Below are positions 44,912 to 53,583 of a stretch of 64,000 nt of DNA, one piece after another. The position numbers were made by a program, and so were the translations under genes. This stretch comes from Microbacterium sp. W4I20. Its GTDB lineage: Bacteria; Actinomycetota; Actinomycetes; Actinomycetales; Microbacteriaceae. The stretch lies in the NCBI RefSeq assembly GCF_030816505.1, contig NZ_JAUSYB010000001.1:3038001-3102000 (forward strand), written 5' to 3'. The number at the start of each line of letters is the position of its first letter. Position 1 is the stretch's first letter. The notes beneath the pieces were generated by a model. That model saw only the letters and a list, made by a program, of their open reading frames with translations, made no database searches and was not told the origin of the DNA.

Positions 44912-45586
44912 TCAGTCCGCCGCGATCAGAAAGGGCCGCGCGGCGGCGAGGAACGCGCGCGGGTCGTCGGCCCAGAGGCGGATGCGGATGACCTCGTGGT
45001 GTCCGCCCTTCGGCTGAAGGCCGGGGAGGCGGATCGTGACGGGGCGTTCCAGCTCGATCTCGATGTTGGTCTCGTCCTGCATCCGCTCGGCGTACTCGGC
45101 ACCCTCTTCGGTAGCGGTGATCCGCGGCTGCTTCGGCTCGTCGACGCGCTTCGCGATGGCGACCGAGGCGATGTCGTTCCACGACACCGCGACGTCGAGC
45201 TCCAGCCCGCTGCGGATGCGGATGCCGTCGGGCCCGACCGCGTGCGGACGCATGAGCATCGCGCAGAGCAGTCCGATCATCCAGGTCAGACCCCAGATGC
45301 CGAGGATCAGGATGGGGATGCGCACGGCGGGCCAGGGGTGCACGATGAGGTCGAGGATCGGGATCTCGACGGCCGACAGCACGATGAAGATGATGAGGAT
45401 GGTCATCACCGGCTGGTGGTAGGCGATGCCGGTGCCGCCGCGCGGGACCGCGGGTCGTCGCGCGATCGCGCGACCGATGCTGGAGTAGACGCGCAGCTCC
45501 GCGATGAGGGCCCGGTACAGGAAGTTCAGTGCGCGCGCCGTGCGAGTCGGGGCGGGTGGGGCTGTCGACCTGGTCTCGGTGCTCAT
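44912..45586 (-). CDS. Membrane protein with PH-like C-terminal region
   Basis: A 224-aa protein with two central transmembrane helices (VMTILIIFIVLSAVEIPIL and IPILILGIWGLTWMIGLLCAML). The soluble C-terminus (GPDGIRIRSGLELDVAVSWNDIASVAI) is of the kind annotated as bacterial PH domain. ATG 45586 overlaps the stop of the MarR gene upstream (45583-45586), so the two are co-translated. Its function is unknown; it may be the regulator's target. Confidence 0.75.
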   Translation of the reverse strand: MSTETRSTAPPAPTRTARALNFLYRALIAELRVYSSIGRAIARRPAVPRGGTGIAYHQPVMTILIIFIVLSAVEIPILDLIVHPWPAVRIPILILGIWGLTWMIGLLCAMLMRPHAVGPDGIRIRSGLELDVAVSWNDIASVAIAKRVDEPKQPRITATEEGAEYAERMQDETNIEIELERPVTIRLPGLQPKGGHHEVIRIRLWADDPRAFLAAARPFLIAAD

Positions 45587-46041
45587 GACGCAGCCTGATC
45601 TTCGGTGCCCGCCGCCGCTGCGACGAGCGTCTCCAGGTGGGTGGCGATGGCCGCGATGCCCCGTTCGACGGCGGCACGATCCTTCGGGGCGACGGCGGCG
45701 AGCAGCGTGTCGTTGAGCTCGGTGTGTTCCTGCTGCATCCGGGCCATCGTCTCGGCAGCGGTCGCCGTCAGCTCGACGATCACCGAGCGACGGTCGGTCG
45801 GATGCGGCGTGCGGCGGACGTGGCCGGATTCCTCGAGGCCGTCGACCAGTCCGGTGATGTTGCGCGGCGTGACCTCGCAGAGGCGGGCGAGGTCGCGCTG
45901 CGTCGACGGTCCGGCGTGCTGCAGCACCCAGAGCAGGTGCACGCGGGCGGTGGTGAGCCCGGTGCCGTCGAAAGCCCGGGCCATGTCTCTCTGGAACAGT
46001 TCACCGATCAGCAGCAACCGGTCGAGCAGCACGGTCTCCAT
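45583..46041 (-). CDS. MarR family transcriptional regulator
   Basis: A 152-aa regulator: LLWVLQHAGPSTQRDLARLCEVTPRNITGLVDGLEESGHV as the winged-helix recognition core, with the wing HPTDRRSVIVELTATA. It is coupled by a 4-nt overlap to a downstream membrane-protein gene. The short AT-rich stretch at 46045-46080, just upstream, contains GTTACCC/GTAACC-like half sites. The ligand is unknown. Confidence 0.87.
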   Translation of the reverse strand: METVLLDRLLLIGELFQRDMARAFDGTGLTTARVHLLWVLQHAGPSTQRDLARLCEVTPRNITGLVDGLEESGHVRRTPHPTDRRSVIVELTATAAETMARMQQEHTELNDTLLAAVAPKDRAAVERGIAAIATHLETLVAAAAGTEDQAAS

Positions 46042-46084
46042 ACAGTGAACCTACTACATGGTTACCCAACTTCACTACTTTTGA

Positions 46085-46147
46085 TGCTCCCGTGGCAGTT
46101 GCTGCGGGTTCAGCGGCCGTGAACCCGCACGAACTGCCACGGGAGCA
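46085..46147. terminator. Very stable two-tier hairpin between minus-strand genes
   Basis: Outer arms TGCTCCCGTGGCAGTT (46085-46100) and its exact complement (46132-46147). Inner arms GCGGGTTCA (46104-46112) and TGAACCCGC (46120-46128). It lies after the stop of the 46163-46750 gene and before the MarR gene, so it probably terminates the former. The arms could also be protein-binding. Confidence 0.75.
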
Positions 46148-46162
46148 GCACGAGCAGCGGGG

Positions 46163-46750
46163 TCAGGCCGGATCGAGCCGCAGCACCTCGGGGGACTCGC
46201 CGCCGGTGAGATCATCGGCGATGCGGATGCTGCGTGCCAGGTCGTCGAGCGCTCCGGTCAGTGTGCCGAAGCGCTCCCGGTCGCTGCACACGGCGGTCAG
46301 GGTCACGAGGTGCGTCCCGGTGTCCCACGTGTAGGTCGCGAACGGTGGCGAAGCCTCGGAGGGCGGCAGCGGGACGAGCAGCTTCTCGCCGGCACCGAGA
46401 CGCGTCGGGAACGACTGCGTGTCGTCGTAGTCCATCGGCATCGAGGCCCGCGCGATGCGCACCTCCGGCGTCAGCTCCTGCGCGGTCGCCATCGCCACGA
46501 CCAGCTCGGGCTCGGCCTTCCATGTCCACACCAGCACGCGGCCGTCCGCGCGCTTCATGAGCATCGGGGCCGCCTGGCTCATCGCCCACGCACCGAACCG
46601 CGAACCCGGACGCTCGGTCGCCCCGACCGCCGCATTGACCTGGCCCAGCAGCATCCGGATCGCCGCCTTGCGGTGTCGTCGTCCACGCCAGCCCAGCGAG
46701 TCCGTCACGGGAATCCACAGCTGGGGATCGGCGTCGGCAGTCAATCGCAT
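46163..46750 (-). CDS. Hypothetical protein
   Basis: A 195-aa protein I do not recognise. It has no signal peptide and no transmembrane helix. Alternating beta strands (VLVWTWKAEPELVVAMATAQEL, PFATYTWDTGTHLVTLTAVCSDRERF) and an acidic end suggest a small alpha/beta domain like those of SCP/immunity-style actinobacterial proteins. It is divergent from the first glycosyltransferase gene. Confidence 0.6.
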   Translation of the reverse strand: MRLTADADPQLWIPVTDSLGWRGRRHRKAAIRMLLGQVNAAVGATERPGSRFGAWAMSQAAPMLMKRADGRVLVWTWKAEPELVVAMATAQELTPEVRIARASMPMDYDDTQSFPTRLGAGEKLLVPLPPSEASPPFATYTWDTGTHLVTLTAVCSDRERFGTLTGALDDLARSIRIADDLTGGESPEVLRLDPA

Positions 46751-46871
46751 GCCTTCACGCTAACGGCTCACCCTGGGGGATGCCGGTACGCCTCGGCGGC
46801 GCGATCAGGCCCCTCGGGTAGAGTGGCCAGCGCCCGACCGGGCTCCCCTGGCCGCCGTACCGTAAGGCAGA

Positions 46872-48086
46872 ATGTCTTCCTCTCCCTCCGATCCGACGAA
46901 CGCCGCGGACACCCCGCCCCGTCCGCTCAAGATCCTGATCGGCTGCGACACCTTCGCTCCCGACATCAACGGTGCCGCCCGATTCGCCGAGCGTCTCGCC
47001 GCGGGTCTCGTGCAGCGAGGCCATGACGTGCACGTGTCGGCACCCAACCAGGCTTACCGCCGCGCCCAGCCGCGCACCGAGGTCATCGAGGGCGAGCCGA
47101 TGACCCTGCACCGGCTGCCGTCGCTGCGCTGGCCCCCGCACGACTGGCTGCGATTCGTCTGGCCGTGGCGCTCCAAGCACTACGCGCGCATCGTGCTCGA
47201 CCGCGTGCAGCCCGACGTCGTGCACATCCAGTCGCACATCGTCATCGGTCGTGGTCTCGCCCACGTCGCGCATGAGCGCGGCATCCCGGTCATCGCCACC
47301 AACCACGTCATGGCCGAGAACATCCTCGACCACACGACCATGCCGAAGTTCATCGACGACCTGGTGCTGAAGTTCGCCTGGGCCGACGCCAAGCGCACGT
47401 TCGACATCGTACGCGCCATCACCACCCCCACCCGTCGTGCCGCCGACTTCCTCGAGCGCACGGTCGAGGTCACGGGCGTCATACCGGTCAGCTGCGGCAT
47501 CGACCGCACGCAGTACACCCCGGTGATCGCCCCGCGCGACAAGAACCGCATCGTCTTCGTCGGCCGCCTCACCGCCGAGAAGCAGGTCGAGGTCATCCTG
47601 CAGGCCATGACGAAGCTCGACCCCGCCCTCGACACCACGTTCGACATCGTCGGCGGCGGCGACCAGCGCAAGCAGCTCGAGAACCTCACCGCACAGCTCG
47701 GGCTCTCCGACCGTGTCACGTTCCACGGCCGCACGACCGACGAGGAGCTGCGCGCCCTGCTGTCGCGCGCGAGCCTGTTCGTGATCGCGTCGATCGCTGA
47801 ACTGCAGTCCATCGCGACCATGGAGGCGATGGCCTCGGCCCTGCCGATCGTCGCGGCGGATGCCGTCGCCCTCCCGCACCTGGTGCACGACGGCGAGAAC
47901 GGCCACCTGTTCGAGCCGGGGAACGTCGACGAGCTCGCCGCCCGCCTGACGGATGTGCTCACGGCGTCGCCGGCGGAGTTCGAGCGGATGCAGCGCGCCT
48001 CGCTCGACGGCGTCGCGATCCACGACATCAACCGCACGCTCGACACGTTCGAGGCGCTGTACCGCGACGAGCCGCTGCCCGCGTAG
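46872..48086 (+). CDS. GT4 family glycosyltransferase, copy 1
   Basis: A 404-aa GT-B enzyme. N-domain: LKILIGCDTFAPDINGAARFAERLAAGL with the flexible glycine loop; acceptor half: DVVHIQSHIVIGRG. Donor half: RIVFVGRLTAEKQVEVILQAM and the E-x7-E region (IAELQSIATMEAMASALPIVA). This is the pattern of alpha-mannosyl/glucosyl transferases acting on lipids in actinobacteria. It lies 14 nt before a second GT4 gene, so the two probably act in sequence on a glycolipid or cell-wall glycan (inference). Confidence 0.87.
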   Translation: MSSSPSDPTNAADTPPRPLKILIGCDTFAPDINGAARFAERLAAGLVQRGHDVHVSAPNQAYRRAQPRTEVIEGEPMTLHRLPSLRWPPHDWLRFVWPWRSKHYARIVLDRVQPDVVHIQSHIVIGRGLAHVAHERGIPVIATNHVMAENILDHTTMPKFIDDLVLKFAWADAKRTFDIVRAITTPTRRAADFLERTVEVTGVIPVSCGIDRTQYTPVIAPRDKNRIVFVGRLTAEKQVEVILQAMTKLDPALDTTFDIVGGGDQRKQLENLTAQLGLSDRVTFHGRTTDEELRALLSRASLFVIASIAELQSIATMEAMASALPIVAADAVALPHLVHDGENGHLFEPGNVDELAARLTDVLTASPAEFERMQRASLDGVAIHDINRTLDTFEALYRDEPLPA

Positions 48087-48100
48087 CGCGGCACCCCGAC

Positions 48101-49339
48101 ATGCACATCGTCTTCTTCGGCGATCAGCACCTCGACTCCCTCGGCGGCGCACAGGTGTCGATGCGGCTGCAGCGGCAGTTCCTCGAGCGTGCCGGTCACA
48201 CCGTGACGGTCGTCGCCCCGAGGATGCACGGCGCCAGGTCGGGCTCGGCGCCCCAGGGCGCTGCGGATCCGGCCAACGTCGACCTGCCGTCGATGCCGAT
48301 CACGCTCGATCGGGAGTACTCGATGAGCTGGCCGGGCCGCGCGACCGACCGGTTCCTCGACCGTGCGATGACCCGTCGGCCTGCGGTCGACCTGGTGCAC
48401 GTGCAGGCCGACTTCTGGGGTGCGTTCGCCGGACACCGCTACGCCCGGCGCCACGGCATCCCCGTGGTGCACACCATGCACAACCGGGTCGACGTGGGTA
48501 TCGCGGCGGTCACTCCGTTGCACCGGCCGGTGCTCGCAGTGCTCAACGCCTGGCGCCGCGGCGCGATGCGCGGCATCGGCGAGCGGGTCCGCGGCAGCGA
48601 CGGCTGGGCATTCCTGCGCGGTCTCGCCGCCGGCGCCTCCGCGGTCACGGCGCCCTCGACGCATTTCGCCCGCCGGCTGGAGGAACACAAGGTGTTCTCG
48701 TCCGTCGACGTCGTCTGGAACGGCATCGACGACGACCTCCGTGCCGCAACACTCGCCGCGGCCCCGACTGAGCGCGAGCCAGGGCGCCCGCGGTTCGTCT
48801 GGCTCGGCCGGATGAGTCCCGAGAAGCGGCTGCTGCCGTTCCTGCACGCCTTCGTCTCGTCGGGCATCGATGCCGACCTCGAGATCATCGGCGGCGGGGC
48901 ACAGCGCCCCGCGGCGGAGAAGATCGTCGCCGGTCGCTCCGGTGTCCACTTCGCCGGGCGTCTCACCTACCCGCAGACACTGGCCCGCATCGCCGCGGCC
49001 GACGCGCTCGTGCAGACGTCGATCGGCTTCGAGACCCAGGGGATGACCCCCTTCGAGGCCGCGACCCTCGGAACCCCGTCGATCATCTGCGACCCCGACA
49101 TCGCCGCAGAACTCGGCGGCGGACTCTGGGCTGTATCGGATGCCGACGCCACGGCGGACCCGCGCGAGCGCGAGGCGCAGCGAACGGCCGCGCTCGCCGA
49201 GACGCTGCGACGCGCAGCATCCGACATCGCCGCCGGCTCTGCGCCGGTTCCCGATCGGGAGGTCTCCGAGGCGTTCCGGCAGTCGTCGCGCACCGCCGCG
49301 ATGATCGAGGTCTACGAGCGGGTGCTCGCGAGCCGCTGA
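48101..49339 (+). CDS. GT4 family glycosyltransferase, copy 2
   Basis: A 412-aa GT-B enzyme: MHIVFFGDQHLDSLGGAQVS, acceptor half DLVHVQADFWGAFAG, donor half FVWLGRMSPEKRLLPFLHAF and the E-x7-E region (IGFETQGMTPFEAATLGTPSII). ATG 48101 lies 14 nt after the first GT stop. It is only distantly similar to copy 1, so not a recent duplicate. Confidence 0.87.
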   Translation: MHIVFFGDQHLDSLGGAQVSMRLQRQFLERAGHTVTVVAPRMHGARSGSAPQGAADPANVDLPSMPITLDREYSMSWPGRATDRFLDRAMTRRPAVDLVHVQADFWGAFAGHRYARRHGIPVVHTMHNRVDVGIAAVTPLHRPVLAVLNAWRRGAMRGIGERVRGSDGWAFLRGLAAGASAVTAPSTHFARRLEEHKVFSSVDVVWNGIDDDLRAATLAAAPTEREPGRPRFVWLGRMSPEKRLLPFLHAFVSSGIDADLEIIGGGAQRPAAEKIVAGRSGVHFAGRLTYPQTLARIAAADALVQTSIGFETQGMTPFEAATLGTPSIICDPDIAAELGGGLWAVSDADATADPREREAQRTAALAETLRRAASDIAAGSAPVPDREVSEAFRQSSRTAAMIEVYERVLASR

Positions 49340-49358
49340 CCCGCGCGGCCGCTCACGG

Positions 49359-49956
49359 TCAGAAGAAGCGGTAGAACAGCGACGAGATCCAGCCGAGCAC
49401 GATGCCGATCAGCTGGATGCCGCCGACACCGATGGCGATGCCCGCGAGGAGATGCCCGCCGGGTCGTCGAGCGGCGATCAGGCCGAGGACGAGGGCTGCG
49501 GCGCCTGCCGAGGAAGAGGATCACCGCGAAGACGAAGCTGAAGACTCCCCAGTTGCCGGCGTCGTATCCGAACGAGGCGAGCACGAACGGCTGTGACAGG
49601 ATCTGCAGCGCCCCGACGGCGGCGACGACCAGCGCGACGATGAACGCCGTGCGGGCCAGCGAGTTGCCGGTGCCCGAGGGGCGCGACTGGCCGTGCGGCT
49701 GCTGGCCGTAGGGCTGCTGCCCGTACGGCGGCTGTCCGGAGGACTGCGGCTGAGCCGGATACTGCGGTTGGTAGGACTGCGGCTGGGGCGACTGCGGCTG
49801 GGCCGCCGGGTACCCCTGCGGCTGGGCCGGGGGGAATCCCTGCGGCTGCGACGGGTACTGGGGCGCTGCCGGGAGGTGCGCGGCGGGCGGCGCGGGCGGG
49901 GACGCGGGGTTCGGCTGTGCGGACGGCGGGACAGGGGGCTGCTGCGGCTCGCTCAT
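49359..49956 (-). pseudogene. Pro/Gln/Tyr-rich membrane protein gene with a single-base frameshift
   Basis: The start at 49956 reads MSEPQQPPVPPSAQPN, followed by a P/Q/Y/G-rich tail to about residue 95, then two hydrophobic helices (TAFIVALVVAAVGALQILSQ, WGVFSFVFAVILFLG). Around 49500-49512 the frame switches: the starting frame gives Arg-rich nonsense to 49312. The next frame gives AAALVLGLIAARRPGG, GIAIGVGGIQLIGIVLGW and a normal end FYRFF at 49359. The 598-nt span fits one extra base. The N-terminal tail resembles DUF4190-type actinobacterial membrane proteins. Sequencing error or genuine mutation cannot be told apart here. Confidence 0.7.
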
Positions 49957-50008
49957 GAGGTCGAGCGTAGCCCGGGAATGCGGATGCCGGGAGTGCCGGC
50001 GCCGCATC

Positions 50009-50170
50009 TCAGCGGTAGACGTGCCCGGACTCCGCGTGCTGCGACACGTCGCGCCCGGCGAGGCGGTTCCAATCGGTCGGGGTCGGGCGGAAGCCGTCGC
50101 GGCGCAGTTCGACGACGGTGGCGATGCTGGCCCAGAGCACCAGTGCGATCAGGGCGATGATGAGTATCAT
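50009..50170 (-). CDS. Small single-pass membrane protein
   Basis: A 53-aa protein (59 aa if it starts at ATG 50188): MILIIALIALVLWASIATV helix, then RRDGFRPTPTDWNRLAGRDVSQ and a short tail. Codon use and the typical transmembrane-plus-basic layout support a real gene. It resembles small actinobacterial membrane proteins with no known role. Its start region overlaps the promoter of the divergent AraC-type gene. Confidence 0.6.
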   Translation of the reverse strand: MILIIALIALVLWASIATVVELRRDGFRPTPTDWNRLAGRDVSQHAESGHVYR

Positions 50171-50255
50171 GGCAGAAACGCTACGCATGCAGCAGAACGG
50201 CCACGAGTGGCAGATGAGACTGCAGGCGTATGAAAACTGCCAACCCGGAGAACTC

Positions 50256-51266
50256 ATGAAGACGGTCGCCTGCGTCATCCAGGACGGGTTCGCCCCGTTC
50301 GAGTTCGGCGTCGCCTGCGAGGCATTCGGCCTCGACCGCGCCGACGACGGCGTGCCGAACTTCGACTTCCGCATCGTCGCACCGAAGGCAGGAGTCGTGA
50401 CCTCGAAGATCGGCTTCTCGGTCAACGTCGAGCACGACCTCTCGTTCGCGTACGAGGCAGACCTCGTCGTCTTCTGCCCGGTGCCGCGGGCCCACTGGCC
50501 GCAGATCGATCCGCTCCTGCTCGACCTCGCCCGCGACGCGGTCGCCCGTGACGCCTGGGTGATGAGCGTCTGCAGCGGATCGTTCATCCTCGCCGCCGCG
50601 GGCGTGCTCGACGACCGCCGTGCCACCACGCACTGGATGTACGCGCACGTGATGGCGGAGATGTACCCGCAGATCGACATCGACCCGGACGTGCTCTTCG
50701 TGCAGGATGGCAAGATCATCACCAGTGCCGGGACCGCCGCCGGCATCGACGCCTGCCTGCACCTGTTGCGTCAGGAGCTGGGCGCCGAGCTCACGAATCG
50801 CATCGCCCGCCGCATGGTCGTCCCGCCGCAGCGCGACGGCGGGCAGGCGCAGTTCATCGACCGCCCGATCCCGGTGGTCCCCACTGACTCGCTCGCTGCC
50901 GTCGCCGACTGGGCCGTGGACCACCTCCGCGACGAGCTCGGGGTCGACCAGCTCGCCTCACGCGCACTGATGTCGCCCCGCACGTTCGCCCGTCGGTTCA
51001 AGGCGGAGTACGGCGCGACCCCGGCGGCGTGGCTCGCGCGCCAGCGCATCATCCACGCGCAGCGGATGCTGGAGCGCACCGATCTTCCCCTCGAGCAGAT
51101 CGCCGACGAGTGCGGGTTCGGCTCCGCCGCGGTGTTGCGCCAGAACTTCGCGCGCGTGCTCGGGATCACGCCGACCGCCTACCGCGCGCGGTTCTCCTGC
51201 GCGGAGCCCGAGGGTGTGCCGGAACGGCTGTCGGGCAGGATGCCGGAGCGGATGCCGGCGGCCTGA
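50256..51266 (+). CDS. GlxA family AraC-type transcriptional regulator
   Basis: A 336-aa regulator. ATG 50256 has GGAG 9 nt upstream; the longer opening at 50118 overlaps the divergent small gene. Residues ~1-185 form a class I glutamine amidotransferase-like (DJ-1/PfpI) domain with the elbow VMSVCSGSFILAAAG. Residues ~215-320 form the AraC double HTH (VDQLASRALMSPRTFARRFKAEYGATPAAW, LEQIADECGFGSAAVLRQNF). It stands next to the purine genes and is a candidate local regulator, though this is inference. Confidence 0.88.
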   Translation: MKTVACVIQDGFAPFEFGVACEAFGLDRADDGVPNFDFRIVAPKAGVVTSKIGFSVNVEHDLSFAYEADLVVFCPVPRAHWPQIDPLLLDLARDAVARDAWVMSVCSGSFILAAAGVLDDRRATTHWMYAHVMAEMYPQIDIDPDVLFVQDGKIITSAGTAAGIDACLHLLRQELGAELTNRIARRMVVPPQRDGGQAQFIDRPIPVVPTDSLAAVADWAVDHLRDELGVDQLASRALMSPRTFARRFKAEYGATPAAWLARQRIIHAQRMLERTDLPLEQIADECGFGSAAVLRQNFARVLGITPTAYRARFSCAEPEGVPERLSGRMPERMPAA

Positions 51267-51302
51267 GCATCCGTTCGCCGGGCGCTACACCGATACCGCA
51301 TC

Positions 51303-51320
51303 GTGGAAATGGAATTCCAC
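51303..51320. promoter_or_regulatory. GTGGAA/TTCCAC inverted repeat upstream of guanine deaminase
   Basis: GTGGAA (51303-51308) and TTCCAC (51315-51320), with the overlapping perfect palindrome TGGAATTCCA (51310-51319). It lies ~180 nt upstream of the deaminase start and is a possible regulator site of IclR-like type. Confidence 0.5.
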
Positions 51321-51371
51321 ATAGGGGTGGACGCCCGCGGCATCCGGTGTTACAGTCGATCCCAGTCCGGA

Positions 51372-51449
51372 CCTCAACAGAGGCCTACGGGCGGAAGCAG
51401 AAAAACCTAGCGGTTCGACGTATATCTCGCGGAACGGCCTGATCCAGGC
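51372..51449 (+). other. Structured 5' leader candidate upstream of guanine deaminase
   Basis: The 233-nt gap 51267-51499 contains two clear hairpins, CCTCAACAGAGG (51372-51383) and GCCTGATCCAGGC (51437-51449). An AT-richer stretch (GAAGCAGAAAAACCTAG) lies between them. It may fold into a regulatory leader, but I cannot match it to a known riboswitch class. Confidence 0.35.
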
Positions 51450-51499
51450 TCGACCCGATAAGCCGTATCACTGCGACGACAGCAAGGAAGCTCTCCGTC

Positions 51500-52012
51500 A
51501 TGCACAGTACCGCTATGCCCGAAATCGGGCAGCAGACCACCCCCGCCGAATATCTCGCTCGGGCCGTCGCCCTCGCGACCGACAACGTCCGGAACGAAGG
51601 CGGCCCGTTCGGCGCCATCGTCGTCTCGGCCGACGGACGCGTGTTCGAAGGCGTCAACCGCGTCACCGCGAACCTCGATCCCTCGGCGCACGCCGAGGTG
51701 ACCGCGATCCGTAACGCGTGCCAGCAGCTCGGCACCTTCGACCTCACCGGAGCCGTGCTCTACAGCAGCTGCGAGCCGTGCCCGATGTGCCTCGCCACCT
51801 CGCTCTGGGCCCGCGTCGACCGCGTCTACTTCGCCGCCGATCGCGACGACGCCGCGGATGCCGGGTTCGACGACGCCGTCTTCTACCGCTACTTCGAGGG
51901 TGGAGAGGAAGACCGGGCGATGATGCCGGTCGCGCAGGAGACCCTGCCGCCCGCCGAGCGGATCGCTCCCTTCACCGAGTGGAGCACCACCGCCACTCGA
52001 GTCGACTACTGA
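51500..52012 (+). CDS. Nucleoside deaminase family, probable guanine deaminase
   Basis: A 170-aa zinc deaminase: HAEVTAIRNA (His zinc ligand and catalytic Glu, about residue 69) and PCPMCLA (two Cys ligands, about 94). GGPFGAIVV near the start and the FYRYFEGGEEDRAMMPV region resemble GuaD-type guanine deaminases rather than tRNA deaminases. It converts guanine to xanthine, the substrate of the XDH encoded downstream. It lies 24 nt before the permease gene. GTG/ATG alternatives are few; ATG 51500 also has a second Met six codons on. Confidence 0.85.
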   Translation: MHSTAMPEIGQQTTPAEYLARAVALATDNVRNEGGPFGAIVVSADGRVFEGVNRVTANLDPSAHAEVTAIRNACQQLGTFDLTGAVLYSSCEPCPMCLATSLWARVDRVYFAADRDDAADAGFDDAVFYRYFEGGEEDRAMMPVAQETLPPAERIAPFTEWSTTATRVDY

Positions 52013-52036
52013 CCGCGCGGAAGACAGGAGACGAAG

Positions 52037-53551
52037 ATGTCCACCTCAGCATTCCTGCCCGGCGAGCCCGAGACCGGGGCCACCCCCGCGGTCGAGCACC
52101 CGCCGCTGCCCACCGGCGCCACGACCACCGTCGACGCCGAACCCCGTAACCGCCTCGACCGCTTCTTCGAGATCACGCAGCGCGGTTCCACCTTCGGTCG
52201 TGAGATCCGAGGCGGCATCGTCACCTTCGTGACCATGGCCTACATCGTCATCCTCAACCCGCTGATCCTCGGCGGCGTGAACGACGTCGAGGGCAACGCG
52301 CTGCAGGCGGCGCAGATCGGTGCGGCCACAGGTCTCACCGCCGGGGTCATGACGATCCTCTTCGGACTGATCGCCCGCCTCCCGTTCGCGCTCGCCGCGG
52401 GCCTCGGCATCAACTCCTTCCTCGCGGTGTCGGTCGTCGGCCAGGTCACCTGGCCGGAGGCGATGGGCCTCGTCGTCATCAACGGCATCCTCATCGTGCT
52501 CTTCGGGGCCACCGGCATCCGAACCGCGATCTTCAACGCGGTGCCCGCTCCGCTCAAGGCGGCGATCACGGTCGGCATCGGCCTGTTCATCGCCTTCATC
52601 GGCTTCGTCGACTCGGGCTTCGTCAACCGCACCCCCGGCGGCCCGCCGGTGCAGCTCGGCGACGGCGGATCGATCACCTCGGTCCCGACCCTGATCTTCC
52701 TGCTCGGCCTGCTCATCATCGGTGTGCTGGTCGCCCGCAAGGTGCCGGGCGGCATCCTGATCGGCATCGTCGCGGCGACCGTCATCGCGGTCATCGCGCA
52801 GGCGTTCCTGAAGCTCGGCCCGAGCTTCGAGGAGCCGGGCGGGTGGCACATGACGATCCCCGAGATCCCGACGTCGTTCGTCACGATCCCCGACTTCGGG
52901 CTCATCGGACAGTTCGATCTGTTCGGCTCGTTCAGCCGGATCGGCGCACTCGCGGCGACGATGCTGGTGTTCACGCTCGTGTTCTCCAACTTCTTCGACG
53001 CGATGGGCACCATGACCGGGCTCGCGAAGAACGCCGGGCTCGCGTACAAGGACGGCACGTTCCCGCGGCTGCGCTCCGCGTTCGTGGTCGAGGGCCTCGG
53101 CGCCGTCGCCGGCGGCGCGACCTCGACCTCGTCGAACACCGTGTTCGTCGACAGTGCGTCCGGGATCGGCGAAGGTGCCAGGACCGGCCTCGCCTCGGTG
53201 GTCGTCGGTGCGCTCTTCCTGCTCTCGATGTTCTTCACCCCGCTCACGCTCGTGGTGCCGATCGAGGTCGGATCCGCCGCACTGGTCGTGGTCGGCGCGA
53301 TGATGATGTCGCAGATCAAGGAGATCAAGTTCACGAACTTCGCCGTGGCGCTCCCCGCGTTCCTCACGATCGTGACCATGCCGCTCACGTACTCGATCGC
53401 CAACGGGATCGGCGTGGGCTTCATCGCCTGGGCCCTGGTCAACGCCCTCTCCGGCCGCGCTCGCAAGGTGCACTGGCTGATGTGGATCGTCGCCGCCGGA
53501 TTCGCCCTGTACTTCGTCCGCGGGCCGATCGAACAGCTGCTCGCCGGCTGA
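52037..53551 (+). CDS. NCS2 family permease, AzgA-like (guanine/hypoxanthine)
   Basis: A 504-aa membrane protein with about 12-14 helices. AzgA-type signatures: RFFEITQRGSTFGREIRGGIVTF at the N-terminus, NPLILGG, GLGINSFLAV, a central FSNFFDAMGTMTGLAK motif and SSNTVFVDSASGIGEGARTGL. It imports guanine or hypoxanthine by proton symport. It is placed between guanine deaminase and xanthine dehydrogenase genes with short gaps, so it belongs to a purine-use operon. Confidence 0.9.
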   Translation: MSTSAFLPGEPETGATPAVEHPPLPTGATTTVDAEPRNRLDRFFEITQRGSTFGREIRGGIVTFVTMAYIVILNPLILGGVNDVEGNALQAAQIGAATGLTAGVMTILFGLIARLPFALAAGLGINSFLAVSVVGQVTWPEAMGLVVINGILIVLFGATGIRTAIFNAVPAPLKAAITVGIGLFIAFIGFVDSGFVNRTPGGPPVQLGDGGSITSVPTLIFLLGLLIIGVLVARKVPGGILIGIVAATVIAVIAQAFLKLGPSFEEPGGWHMTIPEIPTSFVTIPDFGLIGQFDLFGSFSRIGALAATMLVFTLVFSNFFDAMGTMTGLAKNAGLAYKDGTFPRLRSAFVVEGLGAVAGGATSTSSNTVFVDSASGIGEGARTGLASVVVGALFLLSMFFTPLTLVVPIEVGSAALVVVGAMMMSQIKEIKFTNFAVALPAFLTIVTMPLTYSIANGIGVGFIAWALVNALSGRARKVHWLMWIVAAGFALYFVRGPIEQLLAG

Positions 53552-53583
53552 GACGCCCCGGAATACACTGAGGAAGACCCACC

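Noticed and set aside
51372..51449. Guanidine (ykkC) or purine riboswitch in the deaminase leader
   Set aside because: The conserved core sequences of those classes are not present; only generic hairpins are visible.
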